Assembly (NCBI RefSeq): GCF_002954585.1
Contig: NZ_MSCI01000003.1
Location: 1-64,000 of the forward strand
Source of the DNA: Vibrio chagasii
GTDB lineage: Bacteria > Pseudomonadota > Gammaproteobacteria > Enterobacterales > Vibrionaceae
DNA length: 64,000 nt
Direction of reading: 5' to 3'
The translations under genes and the position numbers were made by a program. Positions 1-8,898 of this stretch are shown piece by piece (within the stretch, counting starts at the first letter, position 1; every line of letters starts with the position of its first letter). The notes under the pieces are model-generated. The model was not told where the DNA came from. It worked only from the letters and a program-made list of their open reading frames with translations, and made no database searches.

Positions 1-125
1 GAATCGAATACAAGACACTTGAATGTGTTTGTGTTGTGTTTACTGTTCTTAATAAATAAGAGCAGATAAACATTGAGAACTTTTAATTTGATTAACTCTT
101 AGAGTTAATCAGTCAGCTTTCCAAA

Positions 126-137
126 TTGTTAAAGAGC
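126..137 (-). promoter_or_regulatory. boxA antitermination element ahead of the 23S gene
   Basis: Read on the minus strand this is GCTCTTTAACAA, the rRNA boxA bound by NusB/NusE. It lies after tRNA-Val in the 16S-23S spacer. The 23S gene itself must begin left of base 1: the stretch 1-125 is spacer and I see no 23S 5' end in it. Confidence 0.8.
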
Positions 138-200
138 AAGAGTTTCAAAGTGTTAAACTTTTAACCCATTTTTAAACACACTCGTAAGAATGCTTAAAGA

Positions 201-276
201 TGGTGGGCGATACCGGGCTCGAACCAGTGACCCCCTGCTTGTAAGGCAGGTGCTCTCCCAACTGAGCTAATCGCCC
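201..276 (-). tRNA. tRNA-Val (anticodon TAC)
   Basis: The reverse complement folds as a 76-nt cloverleaf starting GGGCGATTAGCTCAG and ending in an encoded CCA. The anticodon loop reads CTTACAA, giving TAC. It is the last of four tRNAs in the 16S-23S spacer and would be cut from the rRNA precursor. Confidence 0.96.
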
Positions 277-305
277 ATAAAAGTTTTAATTCCTTATGGA
301 AGGAA

Positions 306-381
306 TGGTGGAGCTATGCGGGATCGAACCGCAGACCTCCTGCGTGCAAGGCAGGCGCTCTCCCAGCTGAGCTATAGCCCC
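306..381 (-). tRNA. tRNA-Ala (anticodon TGC)
   Basis: A 76-nt cloverleaf on the minus strand starts GGGGCTATAGCTCAGC, has anticodon TGC and ends in encoded CCA. It is the third spacer tRNA, between tRNA-Lys and tRNA-Val. Confidence 0.96.
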
Positions 382-406
382 ATATTTTTATTTCCTTGGG
401 AGGAAA

Positions 407-482
407 TGGTGGGTCGTGCAGGATTCGAACCTGCGACCAATTGATTAAAAGTCAACTGCTCTACCAACTGAGCTAACGACCC
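407..482 (-). tRNA. tRNA-Lys (anticodon TTT)
   Basis: A 76-nt cloverleaf on the minus strand starts GGGTCGTTAGCTCAG, has anticodon TTT and ends in encoded CCA. Only two bases separate it from tRNA-Glu. Confidence 0.96.
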
Positions 483-484
483 AA

Positions 485-560
485 TGGTATCCCGTAGGGG
501 AGTCGAACCCCTGTTACCGCCGTGAAAGGGCGGTGTCCTAGGCCTCTAGACGAACGGGAC
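485..560 (-). tRNA. tRNA-Glu (anticodon TTC)
   Basis: A 76-nt cloverleaf on the minus strand starts GTCCCGTTCGTCTAG, has anticodon TTC and ends in encoded CCA. It is the first tRNA after 16S. The order Glu-Lys-Ala-Val is an arrangement known from Vibrio rRNA operons. Confidence 0.96.
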
Positions 561-610
561 ACTGGATTGAAGAACTTGGGAGTTCTTCGTCTCTTTTACT
601 TTCTAAACCG

Positions 611-630
611 TATCAATCTGTGTGGACACT
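611..630 (-). other. 3' arm of the 16S precursor processing stalk
   Basis: This 20-base stretch is complementary, with one mismatch, to 2363-2382 on the other side of the 16S gene. In the transcript the two arms pair into the long stem that RNase III cuts to release pre-16S rRNA. Confidence 0.8.
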
Positions 631-649
631 TATCGTGAATATCTTCGTA

Positions 650-2202
<1,553 letters not shown>

Positions 2203-2362
2203 AAGATTTTGGTGACTCAATGAATACTGATTACATTCTCTTCGCTTAATAAAAAGCTAAGTAATGTTGAATTGACTGTGCCGAATCTTACGATTCGAAT
2301 TGGTCACTCAGTTCATTGAAATCAAGTTGAAACCGAAGTTTCATTTTTGATATTCATCAACG

Positions 2363-2383
2363 AGTGCCCACACAGATTGATAG
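2363..2383 (-). other. 5' arm of the 16S precursor processing stalk
   Basis: Pairs with 611-630 across the 16S gene (shared core CACACAGATTGATA). It is the leader side of the RNase III processing stem. Confidence 0.8.
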
Positions 2384-2390
2384 GTTTAAA

Positions 2391-2427
2391 TTGTTAAAGA
2401 GCTTTTCCTTTTTGAGCTTCGCTCAAA
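2391..2427 (-). promoter_or_regulatory. rRNA leader boxB-boxA antitermination signal
   Basis: On the minus strand a small hairpin, TTTGAGC-GAA-GCTCAAA (2411-2427), is followed by GCTCTTTAACAA (2391-2402). This is the boxB/boxA pair of an rRNA leader, which recruits Nus factors and prevents Rho termination in the untranslated operon. A second boxA sits ahead of 23S at 126-137. Confidence 0.8.
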
Positions 2428-2437
2428 TCGGACGGCC

Positions 2438-2465
2438 ATTTTAGCGATTTAAGTTTTAGTGTCAA
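2438..2465 (-). promoter_or_regulatory. rRNA operon promoter P2
   Basis: The minus strand shows TTGACA (2460-2465), a 16-base spacer and TAAAAT (2438-2443), followed by a GC-rich discriminator. It lies between P1 and the boxB/boxA leader, the usual place of an rrn P2. Confidence 0.75.
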
Positions 2466-2565
2466 CCACTATTTTCAAAACTTTTTTCAAGCGCTTGGCT
2501 TGGCTAATTTGGCTTGCTGATTCGTTTTGGTTTCCTAAGAAGCCATCCCGTGTCAGCGAGGTGGC

Positions 2566-2593
2566 ATTATAGAGATCAGCGTCACGTTGGCAA
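2566..2593 (-). promoter_or_regulatory. rRNA operon promoter P1
   Basis: The minus strand shows TTGCCA (2588-2593), a 16-base spacer and TATAAT (2566-2571). The start region GCCACCTCGCTGACACGG closely resembles the E. coli rrn P1 start. An A/T-rich tract upstream (about 2597-2625) could serve as an UP element. The P1/P2 region separates the rRNA operon from the divergent yrdA gene. Confidence 0.82.
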
Positions 2594-2713
2594 GGCCTTT
2601 TTTAAGTTTTTCTTACTTTTTTGATTGTTCGAGCGTTTTTTGTTCAAAACACGCCGTTTTCACTAGTATTCTCCACGATTAAAGGCTTAAGGTGCCTATA
2701 TAAAGGAGGATTT

Positions 2714-3259
2714 ATGAGTTCAATTCGTAGTTATAAAGGTATATCACCTCAGCTCGGGCAAAGTGTCTATATAGATACAAGCTCAGTACTTGTTGGTGAT
2801 ATCAAAATCGGTGATGACTCTAGTGTATGGCCTTTAGTCGCAGCTCGAGGAGATGTGAACCATATCCATATTGGCGATAGAACCAATATCCAGGACGGCA
2901 GTGTTCTCCATGTTACCCATAAGAATGCAGAGAAGCCTGAGGGTTACCCTCTATTAATAGGCAATGATGTCACGATCGGTCATAAAGTAATGCTGCATGG
3001 CTGCACAATTAAAGATCGCGTACTCGTAGGCATGGGTGCTATCGTATTAGATGGTGTGGTCGTCGAACAAGACGTGATGATTGGTGCAGGAAGTTTGGTT
3101 CCACCTAACAAGGTTCTTGAAAGTGGTTATCTATATGTAGGAAGCCCAGTTAAACAAGCACGTCCACTGAATGATAAAGAACGTGCTTTCTTACAGAAAT
3201 CAGCTGACAACTATGTTCAGAATAAAAACGACTATCTAAACTCTGTGCTTCCCGTTTAA
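2714..3259 (+). CDS. yrdA: Gamma-class carbonic anhydrase family protein YrdA
   Basis: This 181-residue protein is a left-handed beta-helix of hexapeptide repeats. Examples are the runs starting VYIDTSSVLVGD and IGDDSSVWPLVAARGD, and the metal-site region GNDVTIGHKVMLHGC. The family resembles gamma carbonic anhydrases, and the histidines in DGSVLHVTH and IGHKVMLHG would bind metal; activity of the E. coli orthologue is not firmly established. The ATG at 2714 is chosen because AAAGGAGGA lies 5-12 bases ahead; the frame stays open upstream to 2621 but that part looks non-coding. It converges on yrdB with a 4-base overlap. Confidence 0.9.
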   Translation: MSSIRSYKGISPQLGQSVYIDTSSVLVGDIKIGDDSSVWPLVAARGDVNHIHIGDRTNIQDGSVLHVTHKNAEKPEGYPLLIGNDVTIGHKVMLHGCTIKDRVLVGMGAIVLDGVVVEQDVMIGAGSLVPPNKVLESGYLYVGSPVKQARPLNDKERAFLQKSADNYVQNKNDYLNSVLPV

Positions 3260-3525
3260 AGCGCTTTGATCTGAATGCGATTAGAGGAGTCATACTCCTC
3301 TTCTTCTATTAGCTCTTCCGCTAACTCTTCAATATCAAAGCGAAGCTCTGAAAAGACAGCCAAAGCTTGTTCGCCGCCTTCGATGTCTTTACATGATAGT
3401 CGTGACAACTCTTCAATCGACACTACACACTCAATCAATGCTCCTGATTGTTGCGCTGGAAAAACAATAGATTGACTCTCTTCATCCCAGTCTTGGGTAT
3501 CTGGAAATAGGATTGATTGGTTCAT
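3256..3525 (-). CDS. yrdB: DUF1488 family protein YrdB
   Basis: This 89-residue acidic protein of unknown function aligns by eye with E. coli YrdB: it shares the opening MNQ-I-FPD, then WDE and FPA, and an acidic C-terminal third. It is the last gene of the minus-strand run tsaC-hemF-aroE-yrdB, 16 bases after aroE, so it is probably cotranscribed with aroE. Its end overlaps the yrdA end by 4 bases on the opposite strand. No catalytic motif can be seen. Confidence 0.85.
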   Translation of the reverse strand: MNQSILFPDTQDWDEESQSIVFPAQQSGALIECVVSIEELSRLSCKDIEGGEQALAVFSELRFDIEELAEELIEEEEYDSSNRIQIKAL

Positions 3526-3541
3526 TTTTATAAATACCTTG

Positions 3542-4372
3542 TTATATCTCTAGGTTCTTACGCAACTCTCTTAAAATCTGTTTTGTGCCTGGGCGAAGAC
3601 CACGCCACAACATAAAACTCTCAGCCGCTTGTCCTACTAGCATACCCAAACCGTCGTAAGCAGCATGAACACCATTATCTAATGCCCATTGGTTGAATAC
3701 CGTATTGCCTGAGCCATAAACCATGTCGTAGACGACACTATTACTATTAAAGATAGTTGGAGAAACTTCTGGTAGTTGACCACTTAGACCTGATGATGTT
3801 GAGTTAATAATGACATCAAAGCCTTCGTCCACATCACTTAGCCCCATCCCTTTTATGTTTCCATGCGCAGCAAACATTTCAGCTAACAATTCAGCTTTTG
3901 AACTGGTGCGATTAGCCACCACTAATTGCTGCGGCTTTTGATCAAGCAGAGGTTGAATCACTCCTCTTGCTGCACCACCAGCCCCAAGCAGGAGAACTCG
4001 AGTTCCCTCTAATACCACTTGGTGTTGAAGCAAATCTTGAACAAGCCCCTCACCATCGGTGTTATCACCAATGATTTCTCCATCATCTAACTTCTTAAGA
4101 GTATTTACGGCACCAGCTAGTTGAGCTCTTTCAGTCAATCGATTAGCAAACTGATAAGCGTCTTCTTTGAAGGGTGCGGTGACGTTACATCCTCTTCCAC
4201 CTTCACTAAAAAAGGCTTTGGCCGAGGTAATGAACTGGCCATGTTCTGGCTGTAGTGCTGTATAGGTAAGTTGTTGGTTAGTTTGGCGAGCAAATAACGT
4301 ATGGATGAATGGCGATTTGCTTTGCCCAATAGGGTTACCGAAAACGGCATAACGATCTACTTGCTGTGTCAT
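3542..4372 (-). CDS. aroE: Shikimate dehydrogenase (NADP+)
   Basis: Reduces 3-dehydroshikimate to shikimate in the cytoplasmic pathway to chorismate and aromatic amino acids. The 276 residues show the substrate-binding segment NPIGQSKSPFIH (about 13-24), the catalytic lysine in NVTAPFKEDAY (Lys69), the conserved NTDGEG (104-109, Asp106) and the NADP-binding glycine loop GAGGAARG (130-137). The start is supported by AAGGAT just ahead. A terminator hairpin separates it from hemF, so it may also have its own promoter. Length is normal for the family. Confidence 0.97.
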   Translation of the reverse strand: MTQQVDRYAVFGNPIGQSKSPFIHTLFARQTNQQLTYTALQPEHGQFITSAKAFFSEGGRGCNVTAPFKEDAYQFANRLTERAQLAGAVNTLKKLDDGEIIGDNTDGEGLVQDLLQHQVVLEGTRVLLLGAGGAARGVIQPLLDQKPQQLVVANRTSSKAELLAEMFAAHGNIKGMGLSDVDEGFDVIINSTSSGLSGQLPEVSPTIFNSNSVVYDMVYGSGNTVFNQWALDNGVHAAYDGLGMLVGQAAESFMLWRGLRPGTKQILRELRKNLEI

Positions 4373-4395
4373 ATCCTTACCTAACAGAAATTATA

Positions 4396-4422
4396 AAAAG
4401 GGTCATCTATATAGATGACCCT
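4396..4422 (-). terminator. Rho-independent terminator after hemF
   Basis: A perfect 24-base palindrome (4399-4422, arms AGGGTCATCTAT / ATAGATGACCCT) is followed on the minus strand by TTTTTATA. It would end most hemF transcription and leave aroE-yrdB partly to read-through or a separate promoter. Confidence 0.8.
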
Positions 4423-4449
4423 ATCACTATCCCTATAAGGAAGGAAGAA

Positions 4450-5367
4450 CTACCAAGCTCGAGGTTTTAGGTAGTCGCTATAAAGCAACGCTTCTGGTGA
4501 CCCTACTTGAGGTTCGTAACGGTATTCCCAACGTGCCAATGGCGGCATAGACATCAAGATAGACTCTGTGCGCCCGCCACTTTGTAGGCCAAACAAAGTG
4601 CCACGGTCATAGACTAGGTTGAATTCAACGTAGCGACCACGGCGATAAAGCTGGAAGTCACGTTCACGCTCACCATAAGGTGTCTCTTTACGACGCTCAA
4701 CAATAGGTAGGTATGCCACAGCATAGCCTTCACCAACTGCTCGCATGTAAGCAAAGCTCTTTTCAAAGCCCCACTCATTTAAGTCATCAAAGAACAGACC
4801 ACCAACACCACGCGTTTCATCGCGGTGAGGTAGATAGAAGTACTTATCGCACCACTCTTTGTGTTCTTGATACACGTTATCACCAAATGGCGCACACAGG
4901 TCTTTAGCGGTTTGATGCCAAGACTGGCAATCTTCATCGAAAGGATAGAATGGCGTTAAATCGAAACCACCACCGAACCACCAAATAGGGTCTTCGCCTT
5001 CTTTTTCGGCAATAAAGAATCGAACGTTAGCATGAGAGGTTGGGATATAAGGGTTTTTAGGGTGGATAACTAACGATACGCCCATTGCCTCAAACTTACG
5101 TCCGGCTAATTCTGGGCGATGAGCCGTTGCTGAAGCTGGCATTGCCTTACCTGCAACGTGAGAAAAGTTTACACCACCTTGTTCAAAGACCGCACCGTCA
5201 GTCATAACACGAGTACGACCACCGCCACCAAGGCGATCGCCAGGTTCGCGTTCCCATGCATCTTCTTTAAATAGTGCGCTACCATCAGCTTGTTCAAGCT
5301 GTTGGCAAATCGAATCTTGTAGGCTCAGTAAAAACTGCTTTACTGCTTCTTTATCAATTGCTGACAT
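4450..5367 (-). CDS. hemF: Oxygen-dependent coproporphyrinogen III oxidase
   Basis: Decarboxylates two propionates of coproporphyrinogen III to vinyl groups, using oxygen, in haem synthesis. The 305-residue protein carries family signatures: the glycine-rich GDRLGGGGRTRV near residue 42, the histidine-containing SLVIHPKNPYIPTSHAN near 100, WWFGGGFDLTPFYP near 130 and the C-terminal YDRGTLFGLQSGGRTESILM. Its start has AAGGAAAG upstream. It lies 20 bases after tsaC on the same strand, an arrangement also found in other gammaproteobacteria. Confidence 0.97.
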   Translation of the reverse strand: MSAIDKEAVKQFLLSLQDSICQQLEQADGSALFKEDAWEREPGDRLGGGGRTRVMTDGAVFEQGGVNFSHVAGKAMPASATAHRPELAGRKFEAMGVSLVIHPKNPYIPTSHANVRFFIAEKEGEDPIWWFGGGFDLTPFYPFDEDCQSWHQTAKDLCAPFGDNVYQEHKEWCDKYFYLPHRDETRGVGGLFFDDLNEWGFEKSFAYMRAVGEGYAVAYLPIVERRKETPYGERERDFQLYRRGRYVEFNLVYDRGTLFGLQSGGRTESILMSMPPLARWEYRYEPQVGSPEALLYSDYLKPRAW

Positions 5368-5387
5368 TTTACTTTCCTTTGCAGGGT

Positions 5388-5957
5388 TTAACCCTGTCTT
5401 AATATTTTCGACGTTTTTGCATCTCTGATTTCGCTTGGCTTGTCACGACCACCCGTTTTCCCTTCAAGAATCGCAACCAAGTGTTGGCCAAGTTGCTGTT
5501 GTACTTCTTCAGTCGTCATACAAGGTGGTTCGCCCGTCAGGTTAGCACTGGTAGAGGTTAACGGCTTACCGAATTCATTACACATTCTTTGAACCAAAGG
5601 GTGATCCGTCACTCGCACAGCGATTGAATCAAACTGACCACTCACCCAATCAGTCACTTTAGCACTGGTTGGCATTATCCAAGTGACCGGTCCTGGCCAT
5701 GTTGCTTTAACCGTCGCAAGCTGCTCACCGGTCAGTTGGCTTTCATCAATATAAGGAAGCAGCTGCTCGTAACTTGCAGCAATCAAGATCAAGCCCTTTT
5801 CAACTGGACGCTGTTTTAACTCGAGTAATTTCTTGATGGCATGTGGATTATCAGGATCACAACCAACCCCAAAAACGCCTTCGGTCGGGTAAGCAATGAC
5901 TTCGCCCTGTTGTAATGCCTGCAATGTATGTTGAAAGTTATCCACGGGTTGCCTCAT
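5388..5957 (-). CDS. tsaC: Threonylcarbamoyl-AMP synthase TsaC
   Basis: Makes threonylcarbamoyl-adenylate from threonine, bicarbonate and ATP, the first step of t6A37 modification in tRNAs reading ANN codons. The 189 residues form a single YrdC domain with the markers VIAYPTEGVFGVGCDPDN, LKQRPVEKGLILIA, WPGPVTWI and TSANLTGEPP, and no Sua5 C-terminal domain. A GTG at 5945 (protein starting MDNFQHT) has GAGG seven bases ahead and is an alternative start to the ATG at 5957. First gene of the run leading to hemF; divergent from purE. Confidence 0.95.
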   Translation of the reverse strand: MRQPVDNFQHTLQALQQGEVIAYPTEGVFGVGCDPDNPHAIKKLLELKQRPVEKGLILIAASYEQLLPYIDESQLTGEQLATVKATWPGPVTWIMPTSAKVTDWVSGQFDSIAVRVTDHPLVQRMCNEFGKPLTSTSANLTGEPPCMTTEEVQQQLGQHLVAILEGKTGGRDKPSEIRDAKTSKILRQG

Positions 5958-6052
5958 TAAGTCAGTTATCGAACTCGCTAAGTGTACAAATTATCACTCA
6001 CTGTTACTAAAGCTATTTGTTTATAAAATGTATCAATTGGCAATTTAGACTG

Positions 6053-6068
6053 ACGCAAACGTTTTCCT
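6053..6068 (+). promoter_or_regulatory. PurR operator ahead of purE
   Basis: ACGCAAACGTTTTCCT matches the E. coli PUR box at essentially every position. It overlaps the -35 region of the purE promoter, so purine-bound PurR should block RNA polymerase directly. Confidence 0.88.
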
Positions 6069-6090
6069 TGGGCGGTTTTACCCGTATAAT
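6062..6090 (+). promoter_or_regulatory. purEK promoter
   Basis: TATAAT at 6085-6090 lies 17 bases after a weak -35 (TTTTCC, 6062-6067) that is buried in the PUR box. A GGAG ribosome site sits shortly before the purE ATG. Confidence 0.7.
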
Positions 6091-6140
6091 GCGCGCAAAA
6101 TATCTAATCACTAATTAAATCGTACCTGAAGGAGTTTGAG

Positions 6141-6626
6141 ATGACTGTCGGTATTATCATGGGTTCTAAATCTGATTGGCCAATAATGAAGCTAGCTGCG
6201 GACATGTTGGATCAGTTTGGCGTAGCGTACGAAACAAAAGTGGTTTCAGCTCACCGCACACCTCAGTTGCTTGCAGACTACGCAACCAGTGCGAAAGAGC
6301 GCGGTATTAAAGTCATTATTGCTGGTGCTGGCGGTGCAGCTCACCTACCAGGCATGGCAGCAGCTTTCACAAGCGTACCTGTACTTGGTGTTCCAGTTCA
6401 GTCTAAAGCGCTGAAAGGCATGGATTCTCTGCTTTCTATCGTGCAAATGCCAAAAGGCATCGCAGTTGGTACTCTAGCTATCGGTGAAGCGGGTGCAGCG
6501 AACGCTGGCATCCTAGCTGCTCAAATCATTGGTACACACAATGAAGAAGTAATGGCAAAAGTAGAAGCATTCCGCTCTGAGCAAACAGAAACGGTACTTG
6601 CTAATCCAAACCCTGCAGAGGACTAA
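6141..6626 (+). CDS. purE: N5-carboxyaminoimidazole ribonucleotide mutase
   Basis: Moves the carboxyl group of N5-CAIR to carbon 4, giving CAIR, in de novo purine synthesis. The 161-residue protein has the class I PurE signature GSKSDWP (8-14), the SAHRTP segment near residue 42 and the glycine-rich GAGGAAHLPG loop. It is followed after 5 bases by purK, the usual pair. The PUR box upstream predicts repression by purines. Confidence 0.98.
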   Translation: MTVGIIMGSKSDWPIMKLAADMLDQFGVAYETKVVSAHRTPQLLADYATSAKERGIKVIIAGAGGAAHLPGMAAAFTSVPVLGVPVQSKALKGMDSLLSIVQMPKGIAVGTLAIGEAGAANAGILAAQIIGTHNEEVMAKVEAFRSEQTETVLANPNPAED

Positions 6627-6631
6627 TTCCC

Positions 6632-7762
6632 ATGCATGTTCTTGTGTTAGGCGCGGGCCAACTTGCTCGCATGATGTCCCTCGCTGGGGCACCGCTGAAT
6701 ATTGAAATTTCTGCTTTTGATGTTGGCAGCAAAAATATTGTTCATCCATTAACGCAAGCGATTCTAGGCAACGGCTTAGAAAATGCGATTGAGCGCGCGG
6801 ACGTGATTACTGCTGAGTTCGAACACATCCCTCATGATGTGCTTGAAGTATGTGAGCGCAGCGGTAAGTTCTTACCGACCACAGAAGCCATCAAAGCTGG
6901 CGGTGACCGTCGCCTCGAAAAAGCGCTGTTAGACGAAGCGAACGTGAAGAACGCTAAGTACTACGTGATTAACTCTCGCGAAGACTTTGACGCTGCAATT
7001 GCTCATGTTGGCCTACCGATGGTGTTGAAGAGCACACTTGGCGGCTACGATGGCAAAGGCCAGTGGCGTTTAAAAACATTAGACAGCGTTGAAGCAACTT
7101 GGACAGAAATGGCCGAGTGCATTGCTGCAACCGACAATCAAGCAATTGTGGCAGAAGAGTTTGTTCCGTTCGACCGTGAAGTATCACTAGTTGGTGCTCG
7201 TGGAACTAATGGAGAGGTTCAAGTTTACCCATTGGCAGAAAACGTTCACACCGATGGCGTATTAAGCCTATCGACCGCAATTGATGATATTGAGCTGCAA
7301 GAACAAGCGAAAGCCATGTTTACCGCGGTTGCTGAGCGCCTAGATTACGTTGGCGTGCTAGCACTTGAGTTCTTTGACGTTCAAGGTTCACTGCTGGTTA
7401 ACGAGATTGCACCACGTGTGCATAACTCAGGACACTGGACACAGCAAGGTGCTGAGACTTGTCAGTTTGAGAATCACCTTCGTGCGGTCTGTGGAATGCC
7501 ACTAGGTAGCACCAAGCTGATTCGTCCAACCGCAATGATCAACATCCTTGGTGAAGATACTCTACCTGACGCTATTTTGGCTCAAGGCGGTTGTCATATT
7601 CATTGGTATGGTAAAGAGAAACGAGCAGGCCGTAAGATGGGTCACATTAACGTGAGCGCAGACTACAACGCCGAACTGCAAAGAACATTATGTTCTCTGG
7701 CTGATATTCTCGACAAAAAAGCTTATCCAGCTATTCATGAATTTGCTGAGCAGATGAAATAA
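6632..7762 (+). CDS. purK: N5-carboxyaminoimidazole ribonucleotide synthase
   Basis: This ATP-grasp enzyme of 376 residues carboxylates AIR with bicarbonate and ATP to give N5-CAIR, the substrate of PurE. It starts with the nucleotide-fold motif VLVLGAGQLARM and has ATP-grasp elements KSTLGGYDGKGQW near residue 130, VAEEFVPFDREVS and NEIAPRVHNSGHWT near 270. The ATG lies 5 bases after the purE stop, so the two are cotranscribed and probably translationally coupled. Confidence 0.98.
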   Translation: MHVLVLGAGQLARMMSLAGAPLNIEISAFDVGSKNIVHPLTQAILGNGLENAIERADVITAEFEHIPHDVLEVCERSGKFLPTTEAIKAGGDRRLEKALLDEANVKNAKYYVINSREDFDAAIAHVGLPMVLKSTLGGYDGKGQWRLKTLDSVEATWTEMAECIAATDNQAIVAEEFVPFDREVSLVGARGTNGEVQVYPLAENVHTDGVLSLSTAIDDIELQEQAKAMFTAVAERLDYVGVLALEFFDVQGSLLVNEIAPRVHNSGHWTQQGAETCQFENHLRAVCGMPLGSTKLIRPTAMINILGEDTLPDAILAQGGCHIHWYGKEKRAGRKMGHINVSADYNAELQRTLCSLADILDKKAYPAIHEFAEQMK

Positions 7763-7790
7763 GCCAACATGGCTTTGTTAGTTTAGATAC

Positions 7791-7820
7791 AAAAAATGGC
7801 GCTCAGTGAGCGCCATTTTT
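7791..7820. terminator. Bidirectional terminator between purK and yrdD
   Basis: The hairpin AATGGCGCTCA / TGAGCGCCATT is flanked by an A run on the left and a T run on the right, so it can end both purEK (plus) and the yrdD cluster (minus). A smaller AAGCC / GGCTT hairpin lies just after purK. Confidence 0.87.
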
Positions 7821-7837
7821 ATCTCTATAACCTGAGG

Positions 7838-8407
7838 CTATTCAGATTGAATGTGGTGACATTTGCGGTCGGCACATTGCTTTTTCATCCCTTGAGCTGT
7901 TTTCCTCTCAAGCAACAGCGGGAACTGACACACTTCACAACGACCGATAATAGGCGGCTGATTTACTGCAAACTTACACTTAGGGTAGTTATCACATGCG
8001 TAGAAAGTTTTGCCGTAGCGAGATTTACGCTCGACCAAATGGCCTTTGCCACAATCAGGACAGCCAACCAACGGCTGCTCTTCAGATTGTTCTTTGGGCT
8101 GGTCTAAAGATTCGATGTGATTACACGCAGGGTAGCTGCTACAACCAATAAACATGCCATAGCGACCTTGCCTCAACACCAGCTCGTTTTGGCATTTAGG
8201 GCACGGTACACCCAGCTCTTTAACTACATGGCCATCGTTTTGGTGCAAAGGCTTGATGTAGTCGCAACTCGGATATTGCTTACAGCCTAAAAACGGACCG
8301 TGCTTACCATGGCGAAGCTGAAGCTCTCCGCCACACTGTGGACACGGTTCATGTTCTAGTGCATGTTCATGTGCTGAAAAAAGCTGATTATCAATCTTAC
8401 TACTCAT
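7838..8407 (-). CDS. yrdD: Topoisomerase-type C4 zinc-finger protein YrdD
   Basis: The 189-residue protein is almost nothing but four tandem zinc ribbons of the type that ends bacterial topoisomerase I. They start CPQCGGEL, CPKCQNEL, CPDCGKGH and CEVCQFPL, each closed by a second cysteine pair such as CKQYPSC. There is no topoisomerase catalytic domain, so it is a stand-alone nucleic-acid-binding protein; its job is not established. It is the last gene of the minus-strand cluster dprA-smg-yrdD, 12 bases after smg. The fourth ribbon (CADRKC) is the least regular. Confidence 0.9.
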   Translation of the reverse strand: MSSKIDNQLFSAHEHALEHEPCPQCGGELQLRHGKHGPFLGCKQYPSCDYIKPLHQNDGHVVKELGVPCPKCQNELVLRQGRYGMFIGCSSYPACNHIESLDQPKEQSEEQPLVGCPDCGKGHLVERKSRYGKTFYACDNYPKCKFAVNQPPIIGRCEVCQFPLLLERKTAQGMKKQCADRKCHHIQSE

Positions 8408-8419
8408 GATAAGCCTGTA

Positions 8420-8896
8420 TTAATGCAAGATACCTTGCTCTTTGGTGTACAACAGCTCTTCCATTTGCGTGTAAGCACTTTCATTACCCGGTACGTTAAA
8501 CAGCACCATTAGGATAATCCACTTCAGATCATCCAACTCAAATTCATTGGTCTCTAACCCCATCACACGATCAATCACCATTTCACGGATCTCTGTCGTG
8601 AGGACGTTGATCTGCTCAAGGAACAACAAGAAACCGCGACACTCCATATTAATACGTGATATCTCTTTACTTGTATAAACACGCATCGAGGTATTGGAGC
8701 ACATAGTAATCGCCGCTTGGTTATCGGTGTCTTGCAGTGCAGCAAGATCTTCTAACCAATGGAGAGCCTTATAAATATCATCTTGGTGAAACCCTGCTCG
8801 AAGAAGTTCATCTTCAAGTTCGTCTTGATCCACCTGCAATTCAGAATCGCTATGGATGTAGGTTTCAAACAAGTACATCAGTATGTCCATCATCAT
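8420..8896 (-). CDS. smg: Smg family protein (DUF494)
   Basis: This 158-residue acidic, helical protein aligns by eye with E. coli Smg over its whole length: MYLFETYIH, VDQDELE and the W-L-LA segment near the N terminus are shared. Its function is not known, but it is commonly coupled to dprA. Three consecutive ATG codons (8896, 8893, 8890) follow a GGGAGAGG ribosome site; comparison with E. coli favours the second or third. It starts 2 bases after the dprA stop, so coupling is likely. Confidence 0.92.
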   Translation of the reverse strand: MMMDILMYLFETYIHSDSELQVDQDELEDELLRAGFHQDDIYKALHWLEDLAALQDTDNQAAITMCSNTSMRVYTSKEISRINMECRGFLLFLEQINVLTTEIREMVIDRVMGLETNEFELDDLKWIILMVLFNVPGNESAYTQMEELLYTKEQGILH

Positions 8897-8898
8897 AG

